Source of the DNA: Liopterus haemorrhoidalis
Taxonomy: Eukaryota; Arthropoda; Insecta; Coleoptera; Dytiscidae
Assembly (NCBI GenBank): GCA_963971575.1
Contig: OZ020611.1
Coordinates: 223,006,260 to 223,070,259 of the forward strand
Reading direction: 5' to 3'
DNA: 64,000 nt
Part shown: positions 44,411-57,032 of the stretch, in pieces
Layout: each line of letters opens with the position of its first letter
Position numbering within the stretch: the stretch's first letter is position 1
Made by a program: the position numbers and the translations under genes
The notes under the pieces: generated by a model
Database searches by the model: none
Seen by the model: the letters and a program-made list of their open reading frames with translations, nothing else
What the model was told of the DNA's origin: nothing

Positions 44411-46575
44411 TCCAGTAACCTTGTCATGATTATGGGGCAAAAGTTGCATCAAGTGGGGGTAGTTAGTTTCGTCATTTTTTCTTGTATGGGATATGCCTGA
44501 GATGCAAAATCCAAGTTTTCGACCTCGGCAGCCCTCCGGAACACTTGAATTTCTCAAAAACTACTAAATTTTCGAACATTTTTCGGTTTCTTACCATTAT
44601 GACCATAAAGGAACCCGTTTTTGACAAACATTATTCAATGCATTTTTAAACTAGATTAAATTTGCTACAATTTAAGACCAGAATAGGTTCAGTAGCTTCC
44701 ATAGTTTCTGAGATACAGCTAACTTTCAACTACAATACGAGTGTAACAGTTTTTCGACGAAGAAATCGATGTTTTTAAAAAGTTTTTTGCGAATAACTCG
44801 AAAAATATGCATTTTATCAAAAAAACTGTAGAAAGCAAAATTGTAGCTTAAAAAAAAACAAAATCCTTTTTTTATTATTTTTCTACGACCAATACGAACC
44901 GAGATACGGCATGTTAATGGTTAACTTTTTTTCGCCAAATGCATAATTTGAAAGATTCAAAGTCAAATAACAGGAAAAATTTGCATTTTTCGAAGAAAAC
45001 TCATTGAATCTTTTTTAAAGTATTTGATTAGACCTTTCAAACAAAAAAAAAAAGTCTCTAGTATAAAAATTAAGCGACTTATGATCAAAATAAGGTCGGT
45101 ACCTACTTTTTTCTATGAAAAAATCAGTGAAAACAACCCCCTATTTACCCCCCTAATTAAAATTGATCCTCACCCTTCTGTGGTTCTCTTCATATATGTA
45201 TTTTCAGTACACCCAAGAAGTTTGACCGATTTAAAATGCCTAATTTTAGAAAAATTGGAGTTTAAAGAAAAAACGATTTTTTGCGATTTCGTATTTTTCA
45301 CCCTTTTCTTCAAAATATCTCCGAAATTACTGGAGATACGAAAAAAATGATAGAGCACTAAATTGTAGCTTTTTTAATGACTTAAATTTCCCTGTGCATA
45401 TATTTTCTGTACAGTGAATATTTGGCGAGATATAGCCGTTTAAAACCTCTATTTACAAGCGAACACCACCTTATTCGAGCCCTTCAAACGCACCCCATTT
45501 AAAAACTAAGGAATCTTAAGGAATTTAATTTACACAGTCTTATAGCTCTTGAAAAGCCCTACAAAATCATTTTTGAAAAAACTTTCTATCACTAAAAATG
45601 AAGGAGCTATGTTTAAAAAACCAATCAATTTTTTTTGAAACATCTACATAACCAGTATTTTCGGCAGCAATATAAGGTTCTGCAATGTTATTTTATAATT
45701 TTTGACAATACGGAGTAGTTTTCACTTCTAAAAATAAACAGTGCCCATGAGCATGATATAGCATACAATTTTCAAGTTTGGAGATTATTTCAAACTTTGT
45801 ATTACCCTTTTCACACTAGATCTTTAAGACGATTGAACTTAAACATCATCGATGTTTAATATCGGTTTGCTTTCACACTTGATGTTTAATTTGAAGAAGA
45901 AATCTCCATGTAAAGCTAGTATGTATTGCCAACATAATTTCATATCGTTTGAATTTATTCTGTCATTATTTTGTATATCGAGGTTAGGAGAAGTTTATTT
46001 TTTATATTTATTTAAATAATAACGCAAATAATCATCTCATAACCTCGATATATAAAATGATAACAGCTGAACATAGATAAAAGAAGAGAAGCACAAATTC
46101 AAGGAGTATTTTTTTATAATGGGAATTAAGTTGGCAATGCGGGCGAAGTTTAAGACGCAGATCTCTGTCTTAAACATCGGTCGTGTTTAGACGAGGCCGT
46201 ACGGTTTCACATTAGCGTTTAAAGATCCATTCACTTAAACATCCGATCTTAAAGATCTAGTGTGAAAAGGGTATAACTCGGAAACTATTAAGACTACCGA
46301 GCCCATTTTGGTCTCAAATTGTAGAAAATTTAATCTAGTTTAAAAATGCATAGAATGGTGTTTGTCGAAAACATGCTCCTTTATGGTCAAAATGGGCAGA
46401 AACCGAAAAGAGTGCGAAAATTTAGCAGTTTTTGCGAAATTCAAAAGTGTTCCGGAAGGCTGCCGAGGTCGAAAACTTGGATTTTGCATCTCAGGCACAA
46501 CCCATACAAGAAAAAAAAAACGAAACTAACTACCTCCACTTGATGCAACTTATGATATACTAGGATACTGAACTA
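44411..46575. mobile_element. Large element with about 300-bp terminal inverted repeats
   Basis: The left arm at 44411-44735 and the right arm at 46276-46575 are inverse copies, estimated by eye at around 85% or better. They share GTTGCATCAAGTGG, GATGCAAAATCCAAGTTTTC, GACCTCGGCAGCC and ATGCATTTTTAAACTAGATT. The 1-kb core has many A/T runs and GAGATACG-like motifs but no transposase. Frames at 44372, 45024, 45170 and 46346 lie in arms or core and look fortuitous. It fits no superfamily by its ends. Confidence 0.8.
45808..46274. mobile_element. MITE nested in the large inverted-repeat element
   Basis: Ends CCCTTTTCACACTAGATCTT on both sides (inverted), flanked by TA. The subterminal zones repeat (A)AAACATC(G) and GTTTAAGA motifs. 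Half of the same MITE is at 23565-23665, confirming a dispersed family. Confidence 0.85.
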
Positions 46576-46619
46576 ATTGAATTTATATAGGTTTATATCA
46601 AAATAATTGATTCGTTATA

Positions 46620-46685
46620 CGGTTTTTCGCTTTACGGCCAACTATCCTGGAACGTATCTAGGCCGTAAAGCGAGGTATGAGTATA
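46620..46685. repeat. Short inverted repeat
   Basis: CGCTTTACGGCC at 46628-46639 is inverted at about 46661-46672 as GGCCGTAAAGCG with a roughly 21-bp loop. It resembles the end zone of a small foldback element. Confidence 0.65.
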
Positions 46686-46739
46686 TAAATATTGTTAAAA
46701 TATTCCCAGATTTCGCATCTTATCATATGGTGTTTGACT

Positions 46740-46960
46740 ACCTCTGTTATGCTAGAGTCATCCGCTGATGATCTGCTGGTGACAGGCTTGGCCGGTGGTC
46801 CAGTCGCCTGACAGATTGACAAACAATACTGCATAAATACAGGCGGGCAGTGTTGTCCTATTGCCATGCCAGGCTGGGACATGAACCCGGGACCGCTGTG
46901 TCCTGACACTTGCTAACACGTGCGTACCAACCGCTGCACAACATACCAGCGCACTGTTCG
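46740..46960 (-). repeat. tRNA-derived SINE
   Basis: On the minus strand TGTGCAGCGGTTGGTACGC (46923-46940) is an A-box and D-arm-like sequence. GGTCCCGGGTTCATGTCCC (46876-46894) is a B-box and T-arm-like sequence at normal tRNA spacing. It is followed by a GC-richer non-tRNA body to about 46740. No cloverleaf closes, so it is a SINE-like repeat rather than a working tRNA gene. Confidence 0.65.
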
Positions 46961-47072
46961 ATCTTGTCACAACAAGATTAACCATACCGATAATGGGAAT
47001 ACTTTGAGTAACAGCATTTGGTGTTTTTGATTTGTGTTTCCTTAAATGATTTTGGACATAAGGTTTGTCTTA

Positions 47073-47545
47073 TGGTTGGTTTATATACGGAATAAGAATA
47101 AGGAATAGGAAATAAGAATAGTAAACAAGATGTTAAAACATGGCTGCGCCGTATATCGGTTTATGTAGGAATGAAATTTAACTTAAACATAAGAATAGTT
47201 GGTAACATTCAACATTTTATTCTTATTTCAAGAATAAGACACGATAAGCCTGCGCACAGGAATCAAAATATCTGCCGTAATAAAGTTTGTTCAACAGATG
47301 TTTTTCAGTTGTGATCAGAGGGTTGTAATCTACAATAAAATGTTTTTAACGGTAATAAACGAATTTTGTTTAAAGGTTATATGAATCAGAACCTGTCAAG
47401 TGATAAATGTTAAACACAGGCCAACGCAAGTACGCAGGCGCAACGACGAAATGTTATGTCCTATATAAACGGTTTAATATTTTTTATTCTTGTGTACTAT
47501 TCTTATTTCCTATTCCTTATTCTTGTTCCGTATATAAACCAACCA
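47073..47545. mobile_element. PIF/Harbinger-type MITE
   Basis: 473 bp with about 50-bp nearly perfect inverted ends (TGGTTGGTTTATATACGGAA, then AAGAATAAGGAATAGGAAAT), flanked by TTA at 47070-47072 and 47546-47548. No coding. High arm identity suggests recent activity. Confidence 0.88.
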
Positions 47546-47654
47546 TTATACACAGGAAATTATTTTAAAGTTGGTTCAAAACTGTTTTAACTTCTGATTA
47601 GTCCCGGTCAGTGAAAACTATGAAGTGGAGAAGTTTTTACTTTTCAAAATCAGA

Positions 47655-47870
47655 TTATTTTTAGGGTTGAGTATGTATGAATACCAAAAAACTCTTATAA
47701 CGTCATTCATATGTCTTTTTGTCTGCCTGTCCGTCTGCCCGTACGTTCGTCCGTCCATCCGTCTGTCTGTCTGTCTGTTGGCACAAATTGTAGCCAAACA
47801 GCTGAACACAGAAAGTTGAAATTTGGCATGCTTGAACTCTTTGACCCGCATATAGAAAAAGTAAATTTAA
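47655..47870 (-). repeat. Family A 3'-part fragment
   Basis: AGGGTTGAGTATGTATGAAT, CTTATAACGTCATTCATATG, a mixed GTCY array (47714-47778), ATTGTAGCCAAACAGCTGAA and TTGAAATTTGGCATGCTTGA. It lies head to head with the full copy A4. Confidence 0.78.
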
Positions 47871-47906
47871 AAATTAAATTTAAAAAAAAATAATAATAAT
47901 AAAAGT

Positions 47907-48884
47907 AAAAAATTGATGTGAAGTGTGAATTTTCACACATTTCTGGGTTTTGCAGGTATTTAGTAACTGAACGATGATTATTTGGGATGCCAAAACAAAT
48001 TTTATGTCAAAATATTTTTTTATGAATTTTAATTCGAATGCCTAATACCATTATTAGAGTTTCTAAATATATGCAGTATTTTTTTTATATAGCAAAGTTC
48101 ATTAAGATTTTGAAAATTGCACCTATGGCTTCCATTGGTTGCTTACATCATAAGTCCCGCCCTTTGATTTCGTCAAACATACAATTAAATTATAATTTCA
48201 ACACTTTCCACTGGTTATTAAATTTACGCTTTTAAAAATTAAATGCACTATTTACCAAATATAACTAGAATTTTAACAAAATAATTTAAACAAAATAAAA
48301 ATGCAAAAAAAAAAAAAAAAAATTAAATCAACAGGATTCGAACCCTAGTTTGCAAGTTAACTTATATTATTACGCGCATGACGAATCCAACCACGCCACG
48401 AGAGTTATTGTTGTGATATGTTACACAACGTATTAAATAGTTAACATATTTTAGTTAAAAACACAAAAAATGCGTTATTTTCCGAAAACATAATCTGATC
48501 AAAAATTCCTGTTGTACTATTCCGATTCACACCAATGTACATTACTTAGAATTTTTTCAGATTTTTAGTTTAAACCATCTGGGCTACAGGGTGTGGGACA
48601 AAATTTTTTTTGCACAATTTTGGCAAAAATCGCATCAAAATAATTTATTTTGCAAAAATAAAATTTTGATCGTTAATCCACGTACTAAGGGCTTTCATTT
48701 GATACCCTACTCAGAATTTAAAAAAAATATTTTTTTTTTCGATGAGCACATATTTGTTTATATTTTTAGAGGGATATGTTTTTTAGATGTTTTAGTATTT
48801 TTCCTATGTGCGGGTCAACGAGTTGTATAAGCATGCCAAATTTCAACTCTCTAGGTTTAGCCGTTTGGCTACAATTTTGACCGA

Positions 48885-48942
<58 letters not shown>

Positions 48943-48994
48943 GACAAAATGACGGTATAAGGGTTTTTTGGTCATACCTACAAAACCCTAAAAA
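47907..48994 (+). repeat. Family A dispersed element, copy A4
   Basis: Full-length copy: AAAAAATTGATGTGAAGTGT start with the GTGTGAATTTTCACAC hairpin, type II tRNA-like cassette at 48330-48410, CAGA array at 48893-48941 and the terminal AAAACCCTAAAAA. It is the closest relative of A2, including the cassette. Confidence 0.92.
48330..48410 (-). repeat. tRNA-like cassette of type II within A4
   Basis: The minus strand carries TGGCGTGGTTGG (A box) and a perfect GGTTCGAATCC (B box), nearly identical to A2 at 29205-29290. Confidence 0.7.
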
Positions 48995-49299
48995 GAAAAA
49001 AGTAAATTATTATTTTTGAAAAAATTTTATTACGGTATTTTTGCCACAAATATGTTAAAAAACTTTTATCTAAGGGTTGATACAAAAATCTGAAAAAAAT
49101 CTCAATAATATACAGTGATGAGAACCGGAATAGTTCAACAGGAATTTTTGATCAGACTAGTTTTTCAAAAAATATCTAATTTTTTGTCGTTGAAAATTAA
49201 TATTAAAAAAAAAAAAAAGTTATTGTGCGGTATAAGAAGAAATATCTTATCGCATAAATTAAGGAACGGTAAGTAGTTTTTAAAATTTCTTTATTTTAA

Positions 49300-49504
49300 C
49301 CCTTTGAACCCTAAGGCGTTCATTGTATTAGCACCATATCCCTGAGCTCAGAGTCAAAACTATCGTATCGGTTTTTTTTTTTTTCGCAGACCGGTATTAC
49401 TGGCCGTAGGGAAATGAAGATAGATGTCAAGGCCGGTAAATTGGCCATTAGGGTATGTGCCTCGCCAAATCAGGCCGGTAAACCGGCCTATAGGGTTCAA
49501 AGGG
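49300..49504. mobile_element. piggyBac-type MITE
   Basis: 205 bp between TTAA sites at 49296-49299 and 49505-49508, with inverted ends CCCTTTGAACCCTA. The interior repeats GGCCGGTAAA(T/C)TGGCC-like motifs. The ends are related in plan, but not identical, to the piggyBac at 6275-6780. Confidence 0.9.
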
Positions 49505-49539
49505 TTAACAGGTTTCCTTCTAAAAATGTACTAAAAACA

Positions 49540-49800
49540 TCAGCTGTGGCTACCACAAGATCGACCGCCATCATAAAGTACTTGTATAAAATACATTTTA
49601 GCAGCAGAGTAGAAATAACTTGACCTAAGGAAACGTTACATATAAGTATGAAAAAATTTCGAAAATTTTACAAAATTTTTTCGTTCTATCAAAAAATGTC
49701 TCAAATAAAAGTTGTTAGTTATTGCTTTTATAGCAATTTTTGTTCGAAATATTTTTCTGTTGTGAAATATTCGCAAAAATCCCAAAATAAATGGGAATAA
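49540..49800 (+). repeat. Family B 5' fragment
   Basis: CATCAGCTGTGGCTACCACA, GACCGCCATCATAAAGTACT, GCAGCAGAGTAGAAATAACT and TATTTTTCTGTTG match the first part of family B. The copy breaks at AAATAAATGGGAATAAATG. Confidence 0.78.
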
Positions 49801-49839
49801 ATGTGTTTATTCCCATTAATAATATTTTTAAACAATTCT

Positions 49840-50090
49840 GTTACTTATTTATTAATTTTTAATGACTATATTCCCTAATGAGCTTTATCAGTGATAGCCA
49901 TCTTGATTTGTAGATACGTGATTTTTACAAGAGGCATTGCATTTTTTCTGGTGTGTTTAGTTATTGTTAAGTGGTAAAAGTGGAAGGTGTAAGTGGTAAA
50001 AATGTGGCATAGTGTGTTTGGTGCATGGTGATCAAAACTGGAATGATTGCAAAGGTATTTCTAGAAATTTTTGTTAATTTTGTAATGAAA
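49840..50090 (+). repeat. Dispersed repeat family E
   Basis: Inverted counterpart of 7380-7640, sharing AATGACTATATTCCCTAATG, GCTTTATCAG, TTGTAGATACGTGATT and TTTTTTCTGGTGTGTTTAGTT. It sits between two family B copies. No class assigned. Confidence 0.6.
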
Positions 50091-50119
50091 GTCATTGTTA
50101 AGTACACTGTAAAATAAAA

Positions 50120-50968
<849 letters not shown>

Positions 50969-50999
50969 AAATATATAAGAGCTGAGTTTTGTAGGGACA

Positions 51000-52259
51000 T
51001 TTCTAGGATCGGTCAAAACGTCACAGTTGACTGAATGAATTTAAATCATTTCATTGTACTTCATGGTACTTACTTTGAATGGCCCATCCACATAGTGGGT
51101 TCCAAGACCTACGAGCGGAATCAGTCTGAAATCCTAAAGGTCCGCCGGTCGGTTGCCTAGATTCTTTGTGACTGAAATAAGGGTGTTTGAATTAAAGTCT
51201 GCATTTTACCTAATCTATGTTTAATTAAGGTTTAAATTAAAGAGTACACTAGAACTTACAACTACAAGATGCTGGCTACGAAATCCCATGAGAGACACTC
51301 AACACAAAACCTCACAATCACCGTTTCACCTCAAGCCATTAAACACCTCACAACACTCCTAGTATTTAACCCGTTATCGAGGTTCATTCAATTCATGTAA
51401 ACTGTCCTCAACATTTTCAGACTACTTCTGGTTCACTAAACGTTACCGGTTTTCTCAACCAAAATGCTTGGGATGTTCGTCCGACTCCGGTGATGGTTTA
51501 CTCACGACTCCCTTTGTCTCTCACAAGATTTCTCCAGCCCTTTTCTTAAAATTAATAATTTGATCTCTGAACCCCATTTTTTTGTGGTTGTAAAAATAAT
51601 CCGCTCTCCAATTAACAATAAAAACCTTTCAACTTATCTTAAAGGCTCATATTTCTATTCCCAATAATCCATAACCCAAATATTTAATTTTGACACTAAT
51701 TACCTACGAGGTCCATATCAATGAAAATATATCGTCGCATATCAACATATGTGTAACCTTCGACCATGTACTTGAGATAAACGTTGATAATATTTTAAAC
51801 AAATCATATAATATACAATCGTAAATTTGTACCCATGTCTTTCAACATTTAACTAAAAATTACAGTCACTGATGACTCAGCTTTTTGAGAATGTTTATCT
51901 TAAAGTAGAATAGTTTTTATATTTAAGTAATTTGAATATTTTTCACTAATTGAACAATTTAATTTTTAATAATAATGAAATTTTATTTCTAAAATTACCG
52001 CTACCACAGTTTAAACGAGGGCTAAACTACGTTATGTAATAGACATATGGAATATTTTCCGGAGCGTACTTGTGCCCATCTACTATTTATTATACGTCAT
52101 GATTTAATTGTTTGAATTATTTTAGTTTTTTGTAACAAAGACAAAGGTAATAAAGAGGAATAATCATTTATAGTAACGAAATACTTATAAATTAATAATA
52201 CATTGTTAATAGTGAGAAATAAATTTATGAAATTGTAAAAATAAAGCTATTTATCAATA
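51000..52259. other. No confident gene; mixed, partly less AT-rich sequence
   Basis: 51060-51560 is free of recognisable repeats and less AT-rich. A minus-strand 52-bp interval (51074-51125) is bounded by AG and GTAAGT and could be an exon; see the findings. 51560-52259 is AT-rich with nothing recognisable. Confidence 0.35.
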
Positions 52260-52360
52260 CATTTCTTCAGGGGCGGATCGAGGGAATGAATCGGCCCGGG
52301 CGATTTGGATGTTTCGGCCCCGAGCTCACGGGTCTTGTTGACTATTTATAGGGAATGTTA

Positions 52361-53619
52361 TTAGGTGTGTGAATTAATTCGGTTCATCTGGCGGTCAATT
52401 GCTGTACTATGGAATTTTCTAACCTCTAATATCTGCAACCGGCTTTATGTTTTAGTGGTGACATATGGCAATAATATTCAGTTGATAAACGTTTGGGTTT
52501 ATAACAATAATATCGTGTTTATCTGATTCGAAAATGTCGAAATTCGAGCGAAATAAGCATAATTTCCAGGAAGTTCTCATTTTTTGTTTTCATTTGCTGA
52601 AATCAGCCGCTGAAGCTCATCGCCTGCTCGTAGAAGCTTATGGTGAAAGTGCTCCCACCGATAAATCATGCAGAGAATGGTTTCGACGTTTCAAAAGTGA
52701 TGATTTCAGTGTCGATGTAAAACCTCGTCCAGGAAAGCCGAAGTAGTTCGAGGATGAGGAATTGCAGGCGCTAATCGATGAAGATCCGTATCAATCGCAA
52801 CATGAACTCGCACAATTGTAGAATGTTGATCGATCAACAATTTCTGTGCGTTTGGCAGTCACGGGAAAGATTTACAAAGAAAATGGGTGCCGTACGAACC
52901 GAAAGAAAGAGACATCGAGAGGCGCAAAACCAAGTCTGAAATCTTGCTTTCCAGGCAAAACAGTAAAGGTTTTTTGCATCGTACTGTGACTGGATACGAA
53001 AAGTGGATATATTTCGATAATCTCAAACGAAGGAAATCCATTTGCGACAGGAAAATAATCCTCATCGAGACCAAAGCGGAATATTCACGGCAAGAAAGTA
53101 ATGCTCTGTACATAGCGGGACCAGAAGGGTGTAGTGTATCATGAGCTATTAAAGAATAGCCAAACCATCACTGACGAACTTAACCAACAGCAATTGCTCC
53201 GTTTAAGCAACGCATTGAAGAATAAGCGGCCGAAATATGCAAAGAGACACGACAAAGTGATCCTCCAGCATGATAACGCTAGACCACATGTTGGAAAGAT
53301 TGTGAAGGCCATCTTGGAAGCACTTGGCTGGGCCGCTTTACCTCACCCGTTGTATTCACCAGACATTGCTCCATCAGATTATCACTTGTTCAGATCGATG
53401 GCACACGGGCTTTCTGTTTAGCACTTGAACAATTATGAAGAAATAGAAAAATGGCTCAATGAATGGATCGCTTCGAAGGACGAGTCGTTTTTCCGTCATG
53501 AAATAGTACTACCAGACAGATGGTAAAAAATAATAGCAAGCGATGGCAAATACTTTGTATAGTGTATTTTTTGTTTTTTTCACAACAAAGTCTTTTCTGA
53601 AATTAATTCACACATCTAA
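52361..53619 (+). mobile_element. mariner element nested in the hAT
   Basis: 1,259 bp, ends TTAGGTGTGTGAATTAATTC and (inverse) TTAGATGTGTGAATTAATTT, flanked by TA at 52359-52360 and 53620-53621. Full mariner length with one complete but mutated transposase gene. Confidence 0.95.
52534..53562 (+). pseudogene. mariner transposase (DD34D, irritans-like), inactivated
   Basis: Starts MSKFERNKHNFQEVLIFCFH (helix-turn-helix region), with YGESAPTDKSCREWFRRFKS and the linker VDVKPRPGKPK. A TAG follows at 52744, then EDEELQALIDEDPYQSQHEL. The catalytic block reads RTVTGYEKWIYFDN, so the first aspartate of TGDEKW is tyrosine. The second (ILQHDNARPH) and third (LYSPDIAPSDYHLF) are intact and correctly spaced. 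Several in-frame stops and frameshifts occur between 52820 and 53130 and a TAG follows GLSV at 53419. Normal length about 345 residues. Confidence 0.92.
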
Positions 53620-53909
53620 TATAATTGGCCCGATTCCCGGGCATAAATAAAGACCAAAGTATATTTAAATAAACTTATTTAATTTATATTTTTAGTATTA
53701 ATATCGAAAATATAAATACTGTCTCTAAAATAATGAAAAAATTTTAGAAAAACAAATAAAAAAATGTGAGTGATTTTTAAAGTAATATCATAGAATTGAT
53801 CATAGGTATTTGAGTGGATAGCGGCCGTCACATCGGCCCAAAAAAGCTGTCGGCCCATCGGGAGATGCCCGATCGCCCGATAGGTCGATCCGCCCCTGCA
53901 TTTCTTATT

Positions 53910-55690
53910 AATTTAATAAAAACTTAGATACGTAGCAAATAAATTCTTGGGATTTTTTTTTTAAATCTTGCAAATTATTTAAATTAATTTAAAAAATTAA
54001 ATCAATGTTCTTACCACTAAAATAACGAATAAAAATGATTATTAAAAAACTAATTTTACTGTGATTATAGAAAAAATATTGTCCTAGACATCTTGCATTC
54101 TTTTGGCTTCTTATACTTTAAACAAATGTATAAATCAAAATTGTTGAACCACCAATCTGTGACTGTCCGTTCAAGTCACAGATTGGCGGAAAGCGGAGCC
54201 CTTTTGTCCTTTTCTGGTAACAAACCATATTCTGAAGTTCTAATTGAACACATATACTTCTGTTTCTAGATTATTTATAATGTAAAATTTGATCATAAAA
54301 GAAACAATAATGGTTATTTAGCATTTTTCTCTTAAATCAAATGTCTGTGATTGTTCATTCACGTCATGTCTGTTATTGGTGAGAATATAGACAGACATCG
54401 CTGGCCATCATAAGAATATGATCTTGGGCACCTGATAACAGGGGAAAAAACTCTTTATGACCGACAATATCTGCTTGACGGATTCGATCCACTTTTTATT
54501 AGACACGCCGATACGATATTTGACCACTTTTTGTTCAAATATATATTTATATGTTTGCAGACACTCTGTATGTCATACATAACTATAGCATCATCTCAGC
54601 ATACGTGACGAACATTTTTATTGATTTTTAGGAAGATACTGCTCACAATAAATATTTCGATGTTTTTTGATATTCATAAAATTACAAATTTTAATTACAT
54701 TCACATGCTATAAATTCAATTCTGTAGTACACTGGGCTTTATCGCCATCCAAGGATTCATCTTTGAAGGAAAAGAGAGGACGGAATAATCGAAAAATTGG
54801 GAACCAGAAAGTAGAAGAGAACATAATGGGCATCACAAAAACAATAGAATGAAAAGGAGGACACAAGGAAATACCATATTTTTTTTTAATGTAAATTTAA
54901 AACTTTGTTAAAAAAACTTATAATAATTAAATATTATTTAAATGAGTACTTATCAATCGAATGAATATTTTTTCTCAAAATATCATCTTTTATTGCATAT
55001 CCTTCATATTGAATATTTCGGCACATCTAGTGTTTCGGTAAGAAATAAACAAAGCCACTTGTGTGCGATGCGCTTTCGCAAGATCTCCCGTTCGTAGCGT
55101 ATGAATCTCCTAATCGCGTCTCGCCGCATTCTACCGAACCTTTACGAATGTCCAATGGAAAATCGTCACATCAGTTGCAACGTATTGGCTCGGCATCGAT
55201 CGAATACGAAAATTTACGAAAAGGAGGACACTTTTCAAGGAAGGACAAACCTTACAAAAGGAGGACTGTCCTCCCCAAAGGAGGACGGTTGGTCACCTTA
55301 TTTAATGTATGCAAATGAGTTAAATATTATCTCTATGTTAATAAAATTGGTTTAAATATTGGATAATATTGGAATTAACATTTATACAAATTACGGGCTC
55401 TGTTTAGCCTTTCGGAACCGGCTATAAACTATAACTGCCTTTCTTCGTGCGCAAAAAATGAACGTATTACTAGTCAGGACATAAGGAAATAGGAGTTTTA
55501 AAATTTGGTGCATCTAATAGGTCTCGGGGAGCAGTTTTCAAGGTTAGATATTGCGAAAAAAAAAAAAATTGCCGAAATATGAAAAATTATTTAAAACCGT
55601 GCAAGAAAATTGTTTTTTGCAAATATTTTCGTTCCACTGTACTTTTCGAAAAATATATATTCATACTAAATTAAAGAAGATTAAATTTTC
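53910..55690. other. No gene seen; possible MITE ends
   Basis: AGGAGGAC units cluster at 55215-55290 (AAAGGAGGACGGTTGGTCAC), and one related AAAAGGAGGACACAAGG lies at 54852. This suggests a decayed element of roughly 450 bp. The two overlapping 84-85-codon frames there are not recognisable. The rest is AT-rich. Confidence 0.4.
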
Positions 55691-56304
55691 TACAATTTAA
55701 TTTTCTTTTTTTTTGTGGAATGAACGATTTCTTTCCGCAAAATTAGTCCAACGTTTCGAATTCATAAAATATGTACTTTTCGCCGCCATATTAATGCAAA
55801 AATATTACTACAATTTCAATTATGCTAATTTCCCAAATTTTAAGATTATTGTTAATAATTTTTTTGTTGCGCAAACTTACAGAAACGCATGCGCAGTCAA
55901 AAATAATTTTAGAGTTCGCCGCAAAATTAACAAATATAATGCCAAACAAAAATTAGAATCAATCAAATATAAAGGTAAAAAATGAGAAATGAAGTTTAAA
56001 ATATAGTAATATATGTATTGATTTTGCTGAGAACGAGAAATATATTTGTTTTAATGACTGCACATGCGTTTCTCCAAGATGGTGCAACAAAAAAAATATA
56101 TATATCAGGTCGTCAAGGATGAAATTTGTAGTTAATAATATTGCCAACTTTAACAGCTTATTATTTGACATTGGCTTAATATTTTACGTACTGTTTTTTT
56201 TTTTTTTTTTTGCTGGAAAGTTACACATCTCACCTGTTTAAAGAAATCATTGTATGCTCCAAAAAAATATCAAACATTTTTTAAAAAAATTAGTTTTGTT
56301 GAAA

Positions 56305-57032
56305 ATGGAACGGTCGGAAATTCTCACTATTATGAAGTATGAGTTCTTAACTACGGCATCGCAGACCGCGCGAAACGTTAATAGTGTATTTGGCTCTAGT
56401 GTTACTACGCAGCAGACATACAGACCAATTCTGTAACTCAGTTACTATGAAAATAGTAACTAAATGTGTCTCTATGAGCAAGGTCAGTTACTGTCATGAA
56501 TGAAAGGCATTATACTTTTTATAATATTTTATCTTGTAGTAACGTTACTACACAGTAAATTACAGAATTGATCTGAATAACAAATTGTTTCGTCAAATTT
56601 TGTACAGGTAACTTAAAAACAAAAAAAAAAAAACTTGGCTCATCGTTCACAGTATAAATATACTGCAAATCACTGGACGAAATTATGCAAAAACAGCCTA
56701 GATTGGCCAACAGATCGACTCATATCTTATTGCATGATAACGCTAGACCACACACTGCACAAATGACTGTGGCAAAGCTACAGGAATTGGAGTTGGAACT
56801 TCTTCATCATCCACCATACTCACCAGACCTAGCCCCCACTGACTACCAATTCTTCCGCAATTTGGACAACTTTTTAATAGGAAAACAGTTTAATTCCGAC
56901 AATGCTGTAAAACTGGCCTTCCAGGAATTCTTTGTCTCTCGTCCTCCAGGGTTTTATACCACCGGCCTGAATAACCTGCCGCTTAAATGGCAAAAGTATA
57001 TAGACAATATGGGTGCATACTTTGATGAATAA
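56305..57032 (+). pseudogene. mariner transposase relic with nested MITE
   Basis: Begins MERSEILTI and is homologous to the copy at 43344. It is cut after TTQQT by a MITE. After it come an A-run, then HCKSLDEIMQK-like sequence, RSTHILLHDNARPHTAQM, YSPDLAPTDYQFFRNL and IDNMGAYFDE. The first catalytic aspartate is deleted. The second and third remain 34 residues apart. The HFF of other copies is QFF here. Confidence 0.88.
56421..56575. mobile_element. Small MITE inside mariner copy 2
   Basis: 155 bp, ends CAGACCAATTCTGTAA and (inverse) CAGATCAATTCTGTAA, with inverted AGTTACTATG/TAGTAACG motifs inside. Comparison with the uninterrupted copy at 43344 shows it is an insertion between the codons for TTQQT and ISNWF, with ATA on both sides as a possible duplication. 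Confidence 0.85.

Larger units (their letters stand above)
52268..53898. mobile_element. hAT element interrupted by a mariner
   Basis: Inverted ends CAGGGGCGGATCGA and TCGATCCGCCCCTG with CGGCCC and GCCCGGGCGAT/ATCGCCCGAT subterminal motifs. The 8-bp duplication CATTTCTT is perfect at 52260-52267 and 53899-53906. Without the mariner it is only about 370 bp, so it is a non-autonomous hAT. Confidence 0.95.

Noticed and set aside
44372..46543. Several 60-108-codon frames (44372, 45024, 45170, 46346)
   Set aside because: They fall in the inverted arms or AT-rich core of the large foldback element. Arm copies give unrelated frames and no domain is visible.
48591..48830. Recurring open frame of 78-79 codons (MWDKIFFAQFWQKSHQNNLF start) in copies A1, A2 and A4
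   Set aside because: It lies in the conserved non-coding body of family A, is not kept open in A3 or A5, and has no recognisable domain. Its repetition reflects recent copying. A synonymous/non-synonymous test over many copies would settle it.
55061..55355. Two overlapping frames of 84-85 codons
   Set aside because: Overlapping frames of equal quality in the same DNA, ending in GGAGGAC repeats. No homology is recognisable.
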